DNA from: Paludibacteraceae bacterium
Lineage (GTDB): Bacteria; Bacteroidota; Bacteroidia; Bacteroidales; Paludibacteraceae
Length of the DNA stretch: 64,000 nt
Direction of reading: 5' to 3'
Assembly (NCBI GenBank): GCA_024689005.1
Contig: JAILDU010000043.1
Location: forward strand, 1-64,000
Shown here: positions 62,869-64,000 of the stretch, one piece after another
Layout of the letters: the number at the start of each line of letters is the position of its first letter
Position numbering within the stretch: position 1 is the stretch's first letter
Notes under the pieces: generated by a model
Told to the model about the DNA's origin: nothing
Seen by the model: only the letters and a program-made list of their open reading frames with translations
The model's database searches: none
Program-made: the position numbers and the translations under genes

Positions 62869-63873
62869 ATGAAACGTATATCTTGTATAATCATAGTATT
62901 ACTGTCGTTTGCGTCTTGTGGCGATATGTTTATGCGCGAAATAGAGTACAATGGAGCAACAGAACCGGAGATGCTTGCGCTTTCTGCAGACTTGGCAGTT
63001 GGAGGTATGCCTCAGTTTAAGGTGGGACATTCTCATTTTATAGGCAATGGAAATGCAGACCTTAGTAGTATGCGATCTGTCATGGTTGATGCCTCTATGC
63101 GCGTTAATGGCGGACCATGGCTGCCAATGACACATAGCGACTCATTGGACGCCTATGTACAAGAAGACATTCTGCTTCAGCCACATGATACAGTCGAAAT
63201 ACGGGCTTCCAATCCTGATTATCCCATGGCTGTAGCACACCAAGTTATGCCCGGACAACTATCTGCGCGGATTGTCTCATACCAAGTATTACCTAATTAT
63301 TGGGTCGAACTGACACTTGAGTTTGATGTATATCGGGGCAATCCGGATGACATGATTGCCGTCATACTAACCGAAGGTGCCCTGTATGTCCAATCATCTT
63401 ACGGAAATGCATATGCGCCATTGACGAATATCTATTCCACAGACCCCGTCTTTGCCGAAGCGCAAAACCCCCAAGTATCTGGATATTATGGCGCGGAAAC
63501 TAATACATATCTGTTCTTCCCGTCTTCGGCGTTACAGAACAAACGGCAGATCCGCTTTATTATTGACCGCCAATGGAACGAAGATGATCGCAGCCATGCC
63601 ATTAATGTCCAATTAGACAGATTGAGTATATATGCCTTTGCTACCACATATAGTATCTACCGCTTTGACCGTTCCTCTCTGCTTGCACAACATCAATTCT
63701 CTATCTATGCTCCCAGCGGAATGCCGGAGTCTGACAAATCAATCGTAGATCAAGTGATGGATGCTATCAAAGAGTCCTTGGGGGAGCAAGAACCGATACA
63801 CGTTTATTCGAACATAGAAGGCGGAGTGGGGCACATCGGAGGCTGTAGTAGTACCCTTTTGCAGGTTAAATGA
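62869..63873 (+). CDS. DUF4249 family lipoprotein
   Basis: This 334-residue protein has a lipoprotein signal with lipobox FASC (Cys17). The mature protein is mostly beta-strand, with DUF4249-like features (MRVNGGPWLPM, DTVEIRASNPDYPMAVAHQ, then a C-terminal RFDRSSLLAQHQF, EPIHVYSNIEGGVGHIGG). The YSNIEGGVGHIGG end is typical of the family. It is likely a surface lipoprotein acting with the TonB-dependent receptor just upstream. Its substrate is unknown. Confidence 0.88.
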   Translation: MKRISCIIIVLLSFASCGDMFMREIEYNGATEPEMLALSADLAVGGMPQFKVGHSHFIGNGNADLSSMRSVMVDASMRVNGGPWLPMTHSDSLDAYVQEDILLQPHDTVEIRASNPDYPMAVAHQVMPGQLSARIVSYQVLPNYWVELTLEFDVYRGNPDDMIAVILTEGALYVQSSYGNAYAPLTNIYSTDPVFAEAQNPQVSGYYGAETNTYLFFPSSALQNKRQIRFIIDRQWNEDDRSHAINVQLDRLSIYAFATTYSIYRFDRSSLLAQHQFSIYAPSGMPESDKSIVDQVMDAIKESLGEQEPIHVYSNIEGGVGHIGGCSSTLLQVK

Positions 63874-63913
63874 TCCATAAAAGTGCAGAAAATTGCAAAA
63901 AAATGCAGAAATA

Positions 63914-63946
63914 TTTGGTCATGTCAAAAAAAAGTACTACCTTTGC
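63914..63946 (+). promoter_or_regulatory. Bacteroidota-type promoter for a gene beyond the window
   Basis: TTTG (63914-63917) and TACCTTTGC (63938-63946) are 20 nt apart. The flank catgtcaaaaaaaagt matches that of the promoter at 34103 (catctcaaaaaaaagc). The remaining 54 nt hold no start of a gene. Confidence 0.7.
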
Positions 63947-64000
63947 ACCCGCTTTTGACGTCAGGATGAGTGGAAATAAGTCCTAAGTCAGTAAATACCA

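Overview
The window looks like chromosomal DNA of a Bacteroidales bacterium (Bacteroidota), probably an uncultured host-associated lineage. This rests on promoters of the Bacteroidota type (TTG/TTTG, 20 nt, TAnnTTTGC), very large secreted proteins with type IX secretion (T9SS)-like C-termini, a C10 (streptopain-type) protease, a DUF3987 protein, a TonB-dependent receptor paired with a DUF4249 lipoprotein, an OstA-like protein, and a GT3-type glycogen synthase. No rRNA, tRNA, CRISPR array or insertion sequence was recognised. Genus-level assignment is not possible by eye.

Region 1 (1-43,900) is a surface-protein island, all on the plus strand. It holds seven large secreted proteins. Four are paralogues of about 1,000 residues (1-2844, 2841-5885, 37418-40594, 40614-43898). 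They share an N-terminal jelly-roll-like module, a fibronectin-like module, a very conserved central domain of about 210 residues, and a penultimate 'WNDVL ... FQWY' Ig-like module. Three are giants (2,831, 3,285 and 1,620 aa) built from alternating fibronectin III and 'choice-of-anchor J'-like jelly-roll modules. Interleaved with them are a C10 cysteine protease and three related outer-membrane barrel proteins, two carrying an OmpA peptidoglycan-binding domain and one also a TolA-like Lys/Ala-rich segment. Strong hairpin terminators and matching promoters split the island into transcription units: up to 14436; 14505-18481; 18736-28593; 29032-33894; and 34168-43898.

Region 2 (43,900-46,200) is a small minus-strand island with a 129-aa hypothetical protein and a DUF3987 protein. 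It is bordered by inverted repeats, palindromes and tandem 7-nt repeats, and may be a remnant of a mobile element.

Region 3 (46,200-63,873) is a long, tightly packed plus-strand housekeeping and envelope cluster. In order it encodes a pRiA4b ORF-3-like protein, MiaA, a PKD lipoprotein, glycogen synthase, a C69 dipeptidase, a lipoprotein, a SurA-like chaperone/PPIase, an OstA-like protein, an outer-membrane barrel, DnaG, a radical SAM protein, a glycosyltransferase, a TonB-dependent receptor and a DUF4249 lipoprotein. Many neighbours overlap by 1-4 nt, so co-transcription is likely. The window ends with a promoter for a gene outside it.

The least expected signal is a set of dispersed short tandem arrays with exact 7-nt periodicity (8- or 11-nt at two sites). 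They lie in intergenic gaps and, in frame, at domain boundaries and signal-peptide ends of secreted proteins. A second is the coexistence, among adjacent paralogues, of full T9SS-like C-terminal domains with a short conserved tail that stops after the 'Y(N/D)xxG' element.
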